NCBI RefSeq assembly: GCF_958450345.1
Contig: NC_088780.1
Location: forward strand, 116,634,226 to 116,698,225
Origin: Calliphora vicina
Lineage: Eukaryota > Arthropoda > Insecta > Diptera > Calliphoridae
Reading direction: 5' to 3'
DNA length: 64,000 nt
Part shown: positions 36,102 through 48,487 of the stretch, in pieces
How the letters are laid out: every line of letters begins with the position of its first letter
How positions within the stretch are numbered: position 1 is the first letter of the stretch
The notes under the pieces: generated by a model
What the model was told of the DNA's origin: nothing
The model's database searches: none
Seen by the model: the letters and a program-made list of their open reading frames with translations, nothing else
Program-made: the position numbers and the translations under genes

Positions 36102-39100
36102 AGAAAAATATTTTATTATCGCATATACATATATTGTTGGTGGGTATACAAGATTCGTCACAGGCGAATATAATACTTTTACTTGTTTTTGTTTAACTTT
36201 GTTCTACCACTTAAAGTACTTAAATAGAATTACATATTTAACGTAATTTTAAATATCTTTAATTAAATAAATCTTATAAAACACATCCTTATTCCTATAC
36301 GACTATTAAGTATACAATTTCAATTATATTTTTCCAGCAAATGCAAATATATATATGAGTATATAAGTATAATTTCAATTTTAAAGCAATAATATGTAAA
36401 TTAGTTAATAGAAATACAAGTGTTTGTGTTGAAATCTTATCTTTTACACATATATTATAATTATCACATACAATACTCGTAAAAGTAAGTACATATTAAC
36501 ATTGAAATAAAAATTTATAAATATATATATAGAAAAAAAAACAAACTAGAACAAAAATTGTATACGAAGAAATAGAAAATAACGAAAGAATTAAGGCTTA
36601 TTATAAATGCCCAGGGTCATATGAAAATTCCATTAATCAAGGTAGTAATGTTACGTATATATGTGTATATGTACAAGAGTTTACAAGTATTTGTGTCACT
36701 GTATTCATGATTGTGTATGGGTGTATTTATGTGTTTGTATAGTTACCAGCCATAGATATGGTCATTATACAAGTGTACCAAAAACTTGAGTTTTTATAAT
36801 ATATTAGAACAAGTTGTAATAAATAGTTACAATAAAAAAGAGTACCACATTATTGCTATTACATACAGCTACAGTGATACGAGGGTAGACTTTAGAGCTA
36901 TTTAAAGCAATTAAATTGTTAACCTTGTTGTTAGTTTAAGCCCATTTGTCCCAATTTTTCCTTTGAAATTTTTGAACGGTGATATATACTGACTTAAATT
37001 TTTTAGCTCACGTGGTCTTTTTATAAACCACTGATATAAACAAAAATACAAGGTTCTGTTTTAAAACAGGACTGAGAAAAATAAAAATTACAAATCTTAG
37101 GTTATTCTTGGAATTTTTTACATTTATTTAAAAAAAATAAATATTTATTAGTTTGTTTCATATGTTTTCTGAAATATAATCAACTTCCGAATCTGAAATA
37201 TCGGAGTCATTTTCTGCATTGAGCATTTCACGTTTACCATGCCGTAAGTAAAACACGTCTGTTCTATTAAAATCTGCACACAAAATGAACCAAGCATTTC
37301 CAAATATTTGTGCTTCTTTGCAACAAAAATCAAAAAAAAGGGGATCAAACAATTAACTTTTAACTATTTAATCTACATATGTTGATTAAAAAAAAAAGGA
37401 AAAAAGGGGGAACCTCACACTTGTTTTTTTACATTAGCTATATATATATGGACCAAATGGTCCATTGACCTAACATTCGTAAGTTTTTTCCAACCTAATA
37501 GCAGGGTTAAATCATATATAAGAAAAATTTAATGTTTTGGAGAATTGAACTAAAAATATTTGTAACAATTGTTTTCCTATGACAATTTTGTAGTTTTATA
37601 TTCGCTCAAAAGTTATGTAGGTTTAACCCTTTCCTATCTGGCGGTATTTATATGTACCACATTTTTTGTAGCAAATATTATTGGATCATCCTCAATAATA
37701 TTTGTATACACTGTATTTTAATTGGACCTGTAATTTAGAAGATGTACTCGACTCACTCATTACTCTTTTGAAAACTAAAACTAGGTCTACTTTGAGTTGG
37801 ATTATCCCAAACGTAATACTAAGAGTTAAGATACAATACATATTTTAAAACTAATAAAAAAAATAAATATTTTTCTATTATTTCAGAAAATAAATTGTTA
37901 AAAAATCTTTTTTCGTTATTAATATTTAAATAAACTGAAATATAATTATGTTGACTGAAAAACTATAAACACAAAAATTGTGTTATTGTTATTATTATAG
38001 AAACATAATTGTTACGAATTAAGGTAACATGGTAAAATTAGTTAGTTTAACAAATTTGTGTCTTTACTAATATTTATTTAATGAATTTGGCAACCAGAAC
38101 CGAATTTATTTTAGTATTATTCATTACAATTTCTAATATTGATAGTTCTAATTGAAAAATTCAATTGTATTGTGAGAAAGACGAATTACCCCCAGTAACA
38201 CGAAGCCTGGTTATGCGTTAAATAACTCAAAAAGTATTGTGAACTAGCTTCTAAAATTACACGCAGGATCTCCATTGAAGCATTTTGTCCTAATTTCATA
38301 ACCTATTGACTAGTGTAAGTTGTGCGTTGTCGTTTGTGTGTTCAACATTGTTAAGTTATCTTTTTTTTTTGTAAAAATATCAAAGCTTAAACAAAACACC
38401 AACAATAAACAGTGATTTTATCTTTTCTTACATTCCCTACTACAAATGGTTGTTTTCTTGCCGTCTCGAACTGTAGTTTGTAAGTGGGTAAACAAAATAA
38501 AACAACTTGCCTTATTATTTTCGCATTCGTCAATAACAATAAATGTTAAATGTTTAAAAATTTCAGGTAATATTAGACGTAGTTTTAAATGCTTTGTAAG
38601 ATTATCAATATTGATTAAAAATCACTACTATTACTATTCATTACAATTGTTCTCTCATATTACACATAAACACACGATTTAAATTTAAAAAAATATATTT
38701 AAGATTTTTACATTAGTAGTTGGGTTAATGTTATTTTTGATATTTTTAAATAAATTCGAAATAAATGAAGCTAAATGAATGTTTTCATTTGACATACCTT
38801 AAATTGTTGCTACTTTCAACATATTTTAAGAACTACTGTCAGAATTTTATTTGACTTAAGCATACAACGTTCTGATAAACTTAAAACTCCGTAAATTGTG
38901 GTTTCACTTTGGTTTCAGGAAGTATTAATTTAATCAGTTATAGGCTATAAGCTATTAAAATTTCCTAAATCTAGTGACTCTAATTTATGTGGATTTTAAT
39001 ATCTTGTAAAGCTTCACCTCTAAGCTTTATAACTTACAAAACTTCAACAAAAGGTACCTAGGATTTCACAGATTTTTTCGTTTATCTACCGACAAGTGTA

Positions 39101-39489
39101 ATTTTTTTACATTTTTATGCTCCACTTTCTATATCTTATCAATAATATGTTTATTTCCTTCCAAAAAATACCACTTCTCTGCCCTTCATTATATAAAAAA
39201 TAAAAAACTATTCCAGATGAATACAGTTTTGTATTCAAACGAAGAACCAACATTTTGCCATAACCATAGTGCTATCGAAAAATGGAAACAAGAAAAACGT
39301 TTTAAAATTTCTTTGTTATTTTGCACTTCATATGATTTTGATTCTACAAATTCACATAATTATTTTAAAATTACGAATGCCCTGCCATAAATCTTCAAAT
39401 AACTGTTCATATAGCCCTACAAGACACGAATTAAAATTTTTCACAAGTGAGCCAGCGAGTGTCTGCTCGCGTGTTGAATTTATATTTAC
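36102..39489. other. No gene seen; one dispersed repeat
   Basis: Positions 38377-38435 carry a repeat (AAAGCTTAAACAAAACACC, then AACAATAAACAGTGAT) found again at 57.98-58.04 kb and, inverted, at 48.64-48.69 kb. The segment 38187-38225 (CCCAGTAACACGAAG) resembles the end of the MITE at 61.95 kb. Otherwise this is AT-rich DNA without supported exons. Confidence 0.35.
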
Positions 39490-39600
39490 TTTGTTTTGAT
39501 TTCAACATTCGTAAAGTGAGTAAGAGTATAAAAGAGAGCATAAATTGTTGCTCTGTTTGTTAATCAAAAAGCTTTTTTCTCTTCTTTTACTCTCAATTTG
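39490..39600 (+). promoter_or_regulatory. Possible TATA-box promoter
   Basis: A consensus TATAAAAG (39527-39534) is followed by GAGAGCATAAA, with GTGAGTAAGAG just upstream. About 110 bp further down is a perfect 16-bp palindrome, GTTGTCCTAGGACAAC (39641-39656). I see no clear initiator or downstream exon, so this is a motif-level suggestion only. Confidence 0.25.
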
Positions 39601-40529
39601 GCCGGTGCTTTTAAAATACTGTTTATAATAAGTATATTTCGTTGTCCTAGGACAACAATATTTTTTGTTTTCAGTAATATTTTATTACTCTAGTTCAAAA
39701 GCTTTTCTGCCATTTATGCTGGGCATTATTACAATAAAATGTAAACCAAAAATGCTTACTACGAATTTATACTATGGATGCGTTCAATGTACTCTACATA
39801 TGTATAAATAAAGGATTAACAAAATAAAGAAATAACATGAAGAACACAATTTGTATATTCCCTGCCAACAATTTCTATCAAATATGATATCACTTTCTTA
39901 TCGGTATAGTGTCACCGTTCGGGGAAAAATGTGCCTCATACAAGTTGAGACTATTTCGATTAGTTTTTAGTGTATTATTATTATTATATCTGAAAAGTGT
40001 TTAGCTTCTCTCTATGTTTCCAATTCAGCTTCTTGAATTGAAATGGAAATATTTTACTGCATTCCAGTTATGCAAACACTAAATAATTATTTTTGTTAAA
40101 TATAAATAAAATAATTAAGTACCTAAACATAATATTGCTTTAATTAAAAATTAGAATATAAAAAAAATCTAAAAAAATAGGTTTTATTAGTGAATTTTCC
40201 TTTTTTTAAGAAAATTTAAATAATTATAGCACTAATTCTATACGATTGTAAAAAAACATTAAAAAACATATTTTTTATGTAAGACAACCGATGACTTTAT
40301 AATTCATAAACTTATTGAGTATTGTCAAGTTCTTTTTCTTTCTTTTAAAATGTAAACAGTCGAACAAAGACAAATTTGGCGTTGAAAAGTCGATACTAAT
40401 GTTTTGTTTGTAATGGATAACATTTTTATGACAAGAAGTAAATACATTTTAGTATACATATCGAAAATATAACTTCCAATTGCTGGCAGGGTTGCTTAGT
40501 ACTTGTGCTTACACAAATGCGTACACACA
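39601..40529. other. No gene seen
   Basis: AT-rich sequence apart from the palindrome at 39641-39656. Confidence 0.35.
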
Positions 40530-42057
40530 TACAGTGTCGGTCAAAGCACATTGGAAAACAAGAATATACGATACTAAAAAAAGAACCGACAAATTTAAAA
40601 AACCGAATTCCGTTTTAACCGATAAAGTGCATTTTTAAAAAAACCGACTTTGGTTTTTGTCATTCATAAAAAAACTATTTAGCCTGTTTTATAATTCATG
40701 TTTATTAAATTTTTTTAAAATTCGTAAGAAAAAGGAATCGATTTTAAAATTTTTTATTATTTTTTCAGAATAATGAAATAAATATCAGCTAACTAACTCC
40801 ATCTGTAAATTCGTTCCCATCATAAAATCCTAATTAGCATAATGTGTAGATTAGGTCATGTTGTTATTTTTTCTATTATATTTCAATTTTGTGGATGCTA
40901 ATAAGATATATGTTAAGAATAGTATACAAATTATCGCAAATTTAACATTTTTAATGTTTACCGATTGACTTAGAATCACTTTCTGAGTCGACTAAACGAT
41001 GTCCGTCCGTCTGGCTGGCCATGTAAACCTTGTTCGCAAAGTACAGTTCGCAATTTTGAAGATATTTCGATAAAATGTGCTACATATAATTTTTTTGGCC
41101 CAAGGACGAAGCCTATTGAAATTGGCTTAAATCGGTCTATTATTTTACGGAATTCATGTCACCTAATTTTATGATGATCGGTCCATAATTAGTCAAAGCA
41201 TGGTCCTAGTCATCCATAAATCTCTTAAAAATGTTGGTATACACATAAAATCCCACATAAATAACTTTCATATAGATATAAACACACGACCTAATTTCAT
41301 GACGATCGGTCCATAATTGGTCATAGCTGCCATATAAGGCCCACTCACGAATATAAATTATTGAAATTTGAAAAGAAAGTGAAGGGTATTAAATGGTCGG
41401 GCTTGATCGATCATACTTTCTTAATTGTTAAATTTATTAAAGGTATATTAAACAATATTTGCATACATAATCTGTTTTATAAACCTTTGATAAATTTAAA
41501 ACTGATTATGAATAAGACCTTAAATATTTTTGTACTTAAAAGAAAAGTAAGAAAATTAATAAAGCAATAAATGGAATGTGGAAAAACTTATTGCAGATGT
41601 ATTTAATAAGTGGGCGTATTAGTGGACGTGGACAATTTTTATTTATGTAAAAACTTTTGCGGACTATGTATTGCGAACATTAAAGAAATTTAGTTAAATC
41701 GGTCCAGGCGTCCTGCGATTTTAGATATATCGAAAAAAAAAATGGTGTGGTAAATTTTTCTTTCAGTAAAAACTTAAATTGGATTATTATTATCATTTAA
41801 ACAAAAAATTAGGCTAATCGATGTAGCCGTTTTCCGATTTTAGTTAAATCGAAAAAATTTAAGGGGCTATGGCAAACTGTTTAAAAAATAATTTGTCTAA
41901 ATCGGTCCGGCCGTTCTCTACTGATGCAGTTACCAACGAATGACATTTGATTTTTATTTTAGATTGCATTTGTTGTTTATAAAATATTTACATTCTTTGG
42001 AATTTGAAAATAAGTTATAACGTGAATTTTGTCCAATATGTTTTGACCGATACTGTA
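40530..42057. mobile_element. Tc1-like element of 1.52 kb with TA duplication
   Basis: The element is 40532-42055 between TA dinucleotides. The left end CAGTGTCGGTCAAAGCAC and the complement of the right end CAGTATCGGTCAAAACAT match, and continue into ATTGGA and AAAA. CAGT...GGTCAAA ends with TA are typical of Tc1-like transposons such as Bari. The interior holds ACCGAATT/AACCGATA words (40580-40670) and a dispersed repeat (40995-41345) shared with the 15-kb palindrome. It has no recognisable transposase, so it is a patchwork or heavily decayed copy. Confidence 0.6.
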
Positions 42058-42130
42058 CATCCATACATCCATATATATACCATTGTACAACTTTGTGTGT
42101 ATTTAACCCAAATATTAAATTAACAATCAC

Positions 42131-42490
42131 ATACACTCACCCCATCGTCGTCCTCTCCTCACCAAACTCTTGTTGAAACTATTGCTTGCATTCGGTTTTG
42201 GTTTATATTGAAAAACTCTTTTAGTTAAGAAGTATTCGTACTATAGTATCCTACACATGTACTCGGGGTACGTACGTGTTAAGGTATTTGTACGTATTCA
42301 AGTGTATGTGTGCTGGAGTGTTAGTGCGTGTTAGTATTGAGTGTTGTTCGCCTATTGTAAACACCTCAACCTTTATGTAGTTTTTTTTCGTTGTTGCCTG
42401 TTTTTGTTATTCATTTTCCTTTGTTCCTTTGTATTGTTATATGTTGTTGTTATTATTTTAGTTTTTTGTTTTTAGTGTTTTCTGTAATTT
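42131..42490 (-). other. Candidate 5' exon of a minus-strand gene
   Basis: On the minus strand the sequence has the A- and C-rich character of fly leaders (CAACACTCAATACTAACACG, then CACTCCAGCACACATAC). It ends with GAGGAGAGGACGACGATGGG joined to the donor GTGAGT (GT at 42140-42139). An ATG (42145-42143) therefore lies two bases before the junction, so a coding start could be split by the intron. About 14.6 kb further along the same strand is the candidate recursive splice site. The transcription start is not fixed; a CTTTATATTTGC box lies upstream near 42.58 kb. Confidence 0.35.
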
Positions 42491-42966
42491 CAAAATAGTT
42501 CTCTAGCGATTTCTGTTAAAGTAATTGTCATACTACATATAACAAGCAACAAGACTATAATATACAATAACAATAGCAAATATAAAGAAAGTAAAAGAAA
42601 TAATATGTTACATTAACTGGAGTGATTTGTCTATGCACACTAGACTGCTCCAAATTGCACGGGCAAAAAAACTCTAAGCTATTAAATTATAGCTGAAAGA
42701 GTTGTTCAATTTCTCAAAACTCATGTTTTGCCAAAAACCATCGCCTGTTATCAGCAACGTTTGTAAAAAAAAGTAATTAGCAAGCATGTTAGAAATTTTA
42801 GTTAAGTACGTTCAAATCTGGGCATTTATAAGGTGGTCAAGAACGCGACATTTGTAGAAATGTTAACAATTAGTTTTTTATCATTTTAATTTTTCGAGAG
42901 CATTTTAGTAGCACATTGTGAATTAAAATATAACTTCTTTTAAACAATTTCTTTCATAAAGTACAA
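42491..42966. other. No gene seen
   Basis: AT-rich. A word resembling GGTCAAGAACGCGACAT at about 42836 recurs at 18.18 kb. Confidence 0.3.
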
Positions 42967-43060
42967 TAACACTGTACAACACAAAAAAAATTACAAGGTC
43001 CGACCAATAAATTTTGATAGAGAAGACAAAAAAAGACACGTGTTTTTTCAGAATTTCATT
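42967..43060. repeat. Single end of the 28.5-kb repeat family
   Basis: ACACTGTACAACA, then AAAATTACAAGGTCCGACC and AATAAATTTTGATAGAG, follow the arms of the composite repeat at 28.47-29.57 kb. Only one end is present. Confidence 0.55.
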
Positions 43061-43239
43061 TCATTGTTTTAAGTTTTCACTTGACATGAAATGCCCCATA
43101 TATAAACCACTGAATCGCTTGAAAATTGAAAAAAAATTAAATCTTTCTTCAAACTATAAGTGCACATTTCATCTTTAAACATTTCTCTACAAAACTGCAT
43201 CATTTGATTTTTGAGTGGTCAAAAAATAGTGTTTTTGAC

Positions 43240-43660
43240 ACCACAATCCCTCTGTGCGCTCTATGGGCCAATGGAATCATTGGTCCATATGTCATTACAA
43301 ATAACGATGGACATAACATTATAGTCAACGGTATATGAATAGATACATGGTTACTAACTTTTTCGTGCCTCACTTCGAAGCCAATAATATTCTGACAAGC
43401 GGTTTTAGCAGGATGGTGAATCAATACAATACAATCAATTTACTGAGAAATACATTTGATGAACCAATAATTTCAAGAAATAGACCTACTAACTGGCCGT
43501 CTTGTTCATGTGATTTGACGCCATAAATTTATTCTTTGTGGGTATATGTAGATAAACCGAAACGTGTGCGATAATTGGACATCCAGGTTACGCCATGTAT
43601 GCGCTATTCGCGTCACATGTCCGAAACCACATTCAAACATTAATGCCATAAAATTATCTA
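43240..43660 (+). pseudogene. Mariner-superfamily transposase pseudogene (fragment)
   Basis: The plus strand preserves short blocks of a widespread insect transposase: FWANGIIGPYVITN, then a frame change, DTWLLTNFFVPHFEA-like residues, and LLRNTFDEPIISRN followed by NWPSCSCDLTP. A stop follows directly, and the next blocks resemble YSLWVYVDKPKRV. The NWP-RSCDLTP-FLWGYV pattern is the C-terminal catalytic region of a Tc1/mariner-type enzyme. The residue that should carry the last catalytic acid falls at the stop. The N-terminal half is absent. Confidence 0.65.
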
Positions 43661-44171
43661 ATTAATACAGCCAATTGGGTGGATATTAAAAAATCAGCTA
43701 TAAAAAAACCTGTATTTAGTATGATCACACAGGTTAACAGCAAAAAAGATTTGACGCATCAACTTAAGTACAAAAATGAAAAAATTTTTGAATTCTATTT
43801 TTAAAAATTTTTCTTTTCTAAAATTGTTAATTTTTTTTAGATGTTTATCCACATAATTTATGATAACTCAAAAAGGGTTAGTCCGATATTAATGAAGTAA
43901 ACTTAGAAAAGTTCAACCTTGTTAGAAAGATAATTTTCTCTAGAAGCTTATTTTTATTTCAAATGTTTAAAAAACTGTATTACAATAGGGAATTTTGTTA
44001 AGATATCGCAAAAAGTATCATTATTACTATTTACATTTTCCAATCGATTTCCGACACGTGTTCTAGTTATCCCATTGCAATTAAATTTTGTAGTAGTTAG
44101 TTTTAGCTACTAATGAACCAAATAAGACCCATCCAAAGCAAATCTATTTTTAAAGGGCATGTCTACTGTAC
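43661..44171. other. No gene seen
   Basis: AT-rich spacer without a supported feature. Confidence 0.35.
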
Positions 44172-44232
44172 ATTTTACATGTGTTTTGTTTTTGTTAAAA
44201 TTTTTGTTGCAATAACAAAACACATGTAAAAT
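44172..44232. repeat. Perfect 19-bp hairpin
   Basis: ATTTTACATGTGTTTTGTT (44172-44190) and its exact complement (44214-44232) are separated by 23 bases. The size would suit a precursor hairpin for a small RNA or a tiny MITE. Confidence 0.6.
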
Positions 44233-44399
44233 TTACACTCAAAGAACACAAGCACATACATGTATAATCAAATATTTAACCGAAATAATGAAGTCAATTA
44301 TAATTTATAAGGTCTAACATAAAAAGCCCAGACCATAGTGAAATTTTAAGGATTTTCTATACATAAATTTGTTTATATTACTTTCCGATATATGTATAT

Positions 44400-45847
44400 T
44401 AGAATGTCCCAAATTTTTTTTTTTGGAATTTCGGAACGCATACCCTCTAATTTTTATATATATATAAAACTATAGTTAAATATGAAATTTTATCTTTCTG
44501 TTATGATTGCAACCCGTGCCGACTTGCGATTTAGTTTTGAAGTGCATTTACAAGGGGAAAAAAACTAATTTTTTTTTCAGTTTTTGTAAAAATTTTGCCA
44601 TTAAATAATTACTTTTGCAATTTAATTTAAAAGAATCGAAATGTGTACGTAATTGTCATTCTAATAAGATATAAAACACTAAAATTGGTTAAAAAATGTT
44701 AAAGTTATTAAAAAATCGCCAGGCCGAGAAAAACTAATTTTTTGGCCATATTTTGGCGAATGTGTCGAATTTCCTTACTGTTATAACTATTAAGTAAAAC
44801 CTATTCAGAGTATTATAGTCCATGCAATTTTAAATATAGTCTAAAAGTTTTACTAAAATCGGAAACACCAACCCTTAAATCGAGAAGGTCAAAGGTCAAA
44901 TTTTTCAATATTTGGAATTTCTCATGGAAAAATAAAACTTAAGAAAAATATAACACAAAGTCTAGTATTTACAAAAACAGCAGAAATGTTAAAATTAACC
45001 CATAACAGCACTTGGGGTTAAAATTACCCCAAACTTCTAAAACCATTAAAAAATAGTCAATTTCAATAGTGCTGATGAAAATTTGATTTTTATAGGAAAC
45101 AAACTTTAAGATATTGTGTTGTGTATTAGAAAATAGTATTACGAAGCCATTTTGAAAAATGTTCACAATTTTGTTCAATTTTGACCATTATTAAAAGTCA
45201 AAATATTGTATTTATATATATAATAAAATTGATTTTAGCTCTTTAGTGTACTTTTGATTTATTAAATTTAAAAAATAACTTGAATGATTGAGTTAATTTA
45301 ACTCTAAAAAACATTAAAGTTAACACCATTCATATTGAATGTGTTTTTCGTGATTTTAAAAGTTCAGTGTCTTTTTAACCCCAAGTGCTATTAAGGTTAA
45401 TTTTAATTTTTGTACTGTTATTATAAATACTAGACATCATGTTATATTTTGCTTAAGTTTCATCAAAATCGGCCCAAAAATATATAACAATTCGCTATCT
45501 TTCCATTAGAAATTCCAAATATTAAAAAAATTTACCTTTGACCTTCACGATTTTAGGGTTAACGTTTTCCGATTTTAGTAAAACTTTAAGATTATGTTTA
45601 AAATTACCTGGATTATAATATTCTGAATATCTTTTACTTAAAATTCATAACAGTAAGGAAATTCGGTTCATTCGCCAAAATATGGACAAAAAATTAGTTT
45701 TTCTCGAAAATCGCAAAATTTAAATCGCAGGTACGGAAATACTATAGGAGGTATTTTCATACTTTTTCATATTGTTATTCCCTATTATGTTCTCAATAAA
45801 TCCCAATGTGATGACTAAAAAATTCTGAAATTTGTTTAACAAAATTA
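44400..45847. repeat. Large palindromic element, copy A (damaged)
   Basis: This is a diverged copy of the 2.1-kb palindrome at 53.26-55.36 kb. The left tip is TAGAATGTCCC. The left arm lacks a segment of about 365 bp (present at 53586-53950 in copy B), the centre holds about 370 bp instead of about 33, and the right arm stops near 45847 without its outer third. Shared landmarks on both arms include CTTTGACCTTCACGATT, CGGCCCAAAAATATATAA and GCAGGTACGGAAA. Confidence 0.75.
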
Positions 45848-48487
45848 CTTGACAGATATCAGAGGCTTAAACCCACAGATATTAATAGAATATGAATGAA
45901 GAGATCTAATTGGAATTTCTAGAAAATATAGTGGAAAATTAATCATAATAAAACACTTTGGTCTATAAAAAACTATACGCTGTGCCCGATCAAATTTAAC
46001 ATGTATAACCCTAAAATTGTAGGGTATTTATGTATTTTTTGTGTGAGGATTTGTATCTCTATACGTATAATATCCCGTAGGTCAAAATGGGAAAAGTAAG
46101 GGTAAATTCAAAGAACTCGAACTATTGGTCAGATCTCCTTGAACTTTTTTAAACGATGCTAGATAAAATTTCCTTGGGAGACATGTGGGGTATACTTCCC
46201 ATGGACCATCAAGGAGTAATTTCAGTTTTAAAAGGGACCTTCTCACCCATCGGAGGATTAATGCAGGGATGCCAAAAGCTAAAACTGCAGTTGTGTTAGT
46301 GAGCAAAAGAGAACTCCACTGAAAGAAAAGTTAAAGCAGACGTCAGAAGTCATATTTCAATAAAAAATTTAAAATTTGAGACCTCTATTGTAATTTCTCC
46401 TGGATCGAAAAATCTTTTCAAATTATGTTACTAAATTTGAGATATATTTTCAACATTGTAAATATATTGTATGACAATATGTAAGGTATTAAAAAAAATT
46501 AAAAAACACTAAAAACTTTTTTAAAAACTCCCCATCTTTAATTTTACGCTACAAAATAAACAAATATTGACCCCCTAAAATCTTTGTTGTGCACTTTACA
46601 AAGTTGCTGTTTTATTTACGTTATAATTCTTCTTGTTGTTGTTTTCAACCATAAATTCCCAACTGTCGCCACTTTTTTGTATTGTGTCCATCAGAATTAT
46701 TGTTCTAAGTATGATAAATATCCTCACGTTTTACTCATTTTGAAATTCTACTTTCACCATTATTCTTTCAAGTATTAAAAACACCTTTAAACACAAATAC
46801 AAACACAAAACACTTGAGTTCAACTTTCACCACTACAGATATTTTTCTAAATATTTTGTTCTTTTTGTATTTTACTGTTGTTGTGTTTGTTGAAAGCTTA
46901 CAAAACCAACTTATAATTATCGCATGAAATCATAACAATACAATTTGTGTAGAGGAGAGCTAAAGAAATAAAGGTAAAATAGCTAAACATTAAATAGAAC
47001 AGCTACCACGATAGCAACAAAAAAAAATTATATATAAAAATAATAAAAACAAATTTTGTAAGAAGTTTCCATAACTCCTTAAAAAACTAAGGAGTACGAT
47101 TAAAAATAAAGCTCTTTCTGACAGTAGGGTAAAAAATATTTAAGAAGATTTCTAGTTGAATAACTTGATTTATTTATTTGTTAGTTAGAATGCAGTATCT
47201 TTTATTGCATTAGAAGAGTTTGCCTGTATTTGAATGCAATTAATTTAACAAATAATGCATACAATTTGTATTCTTTGTTAGACCTCAATAATTGAAACAG
47301 AATAATTACTAACATACTCCATAACCACAATACCATTATTTAATTTAGGACTTGGCTTCACATTCTGAAAATTAATCAAGTTTTTTTTCTATTTTTGATG
47401 TCCCCATTTATGGGGACATTTAGTAGTAATAAATGTAAAACAATAACTGTTCCACTGTGCAACCAACCTCACCTAAGTATTCAAGTTTTAAATTGAACCA
47501 AAAAATCTTATTAAGTTTACACCTTTAGGAACAAATTTTTTTCCTAAAAAAGAACAACCTAAACATATTTTTTGTTTTTGCGTTTTACTTAAACTTTCAT
47601 TATTATGTTGCTGGTAATTTGTTTAAAACTTTTTTGGTTCTTTTTTTAGTTTCCTAAATTAGGGTTGTTCGTTCACTTGTTATGAAATTTATTTTTTCTT
47701 CATTTTCGCTTATTTCTTTAATAAACTTTTTGCTTTTTGATTTTTATCATAATGTTAATTATGATGACTTTATTTGCTTTTCTTTTTGTTCCAAAATTAC
47801 ACACACATCCACAGCAAAAAACTTTATCGATTTACCTTTTTGTTTTGCTTTGTATTTTATATTATTTCTTTTTCACTTGAGTTCTTCCTTTTGCTTGTTA
47901 TTTGTATAGGTTTGTGTAGAACACAACAAGAAGTAAAAAGGAGGAGGTTCAATAGAGGAGTTACCATCGCATTCTTTAATTGCTTTGTATTAGTGTTAAG
48001 ATTGAGTGGTCGTTGTGTTAATTACACTTAATGTTAGATTTTTATTCATCAGTATAGTAAAGCATTAGTATTTGTACGAGTACAGAAAGTCAGTGTGAAA
48101 AGAACAGTTTTTGTATGGAAGAAAAATAAAAATATTAAGATTTTCCTGTCTGTTAAGGATTGCTTATGAATGGCAAAATGTTTCTAAGGATTTTAAGTAG
48201 AGCATGTTATGATAAGGTTGTGAATTATAACAGTCGTAGTCGAATAATTGGGTTGACGGTGGAAACAACATGCAAAAAAGTTGAATGTATGCTGCTTCAA
48301 GGCAAGAATAAACTAAATTTTTTTACGATATGTCCAATGCAATTGACAGTTCATGTTGCTTAACCTTCTTTTCATAAAAATAAGTACTCTTGAAGTAACC
48401 GATACAAGTCAACAAAGTTTTTGATTTTGAAAAAAAAGTTAAAAATATTATGTATTATAATATTATACATTTATTTTGATAGTTATC
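45848..48487. other. No gene seen; T-rich stretches
   Basis: A less AT-rich patch at 46.08-46.31 kb has open frames on both strands without known motifs. Stretches 46.56-46.95 kb and 47.56-47.99 kb are T-rich with GTTGTTG words, like the complement of fly leader sequence. A 67-codon frame at 48160-48363 (MLMNGKMFLRILSRACYDKV) is unrecognised. Nothing is firm enough to call an exon. Confidence 0.3.

Noticed and set aside
38540..38580. Second recursive splice site candidate (TTTCAG joined to GTAATA) on the plus strand
   Set aside because: The tract before it is A-rich rather than pyrimidine-rich and the donor is weak.
46082..46306. 74-codon minus-strand frame in less AT-rich DNA
   Set aside because: The plus strand reads equally well, no domain is seen, and there are no splice or start signals; it is probably a transposon remnant.
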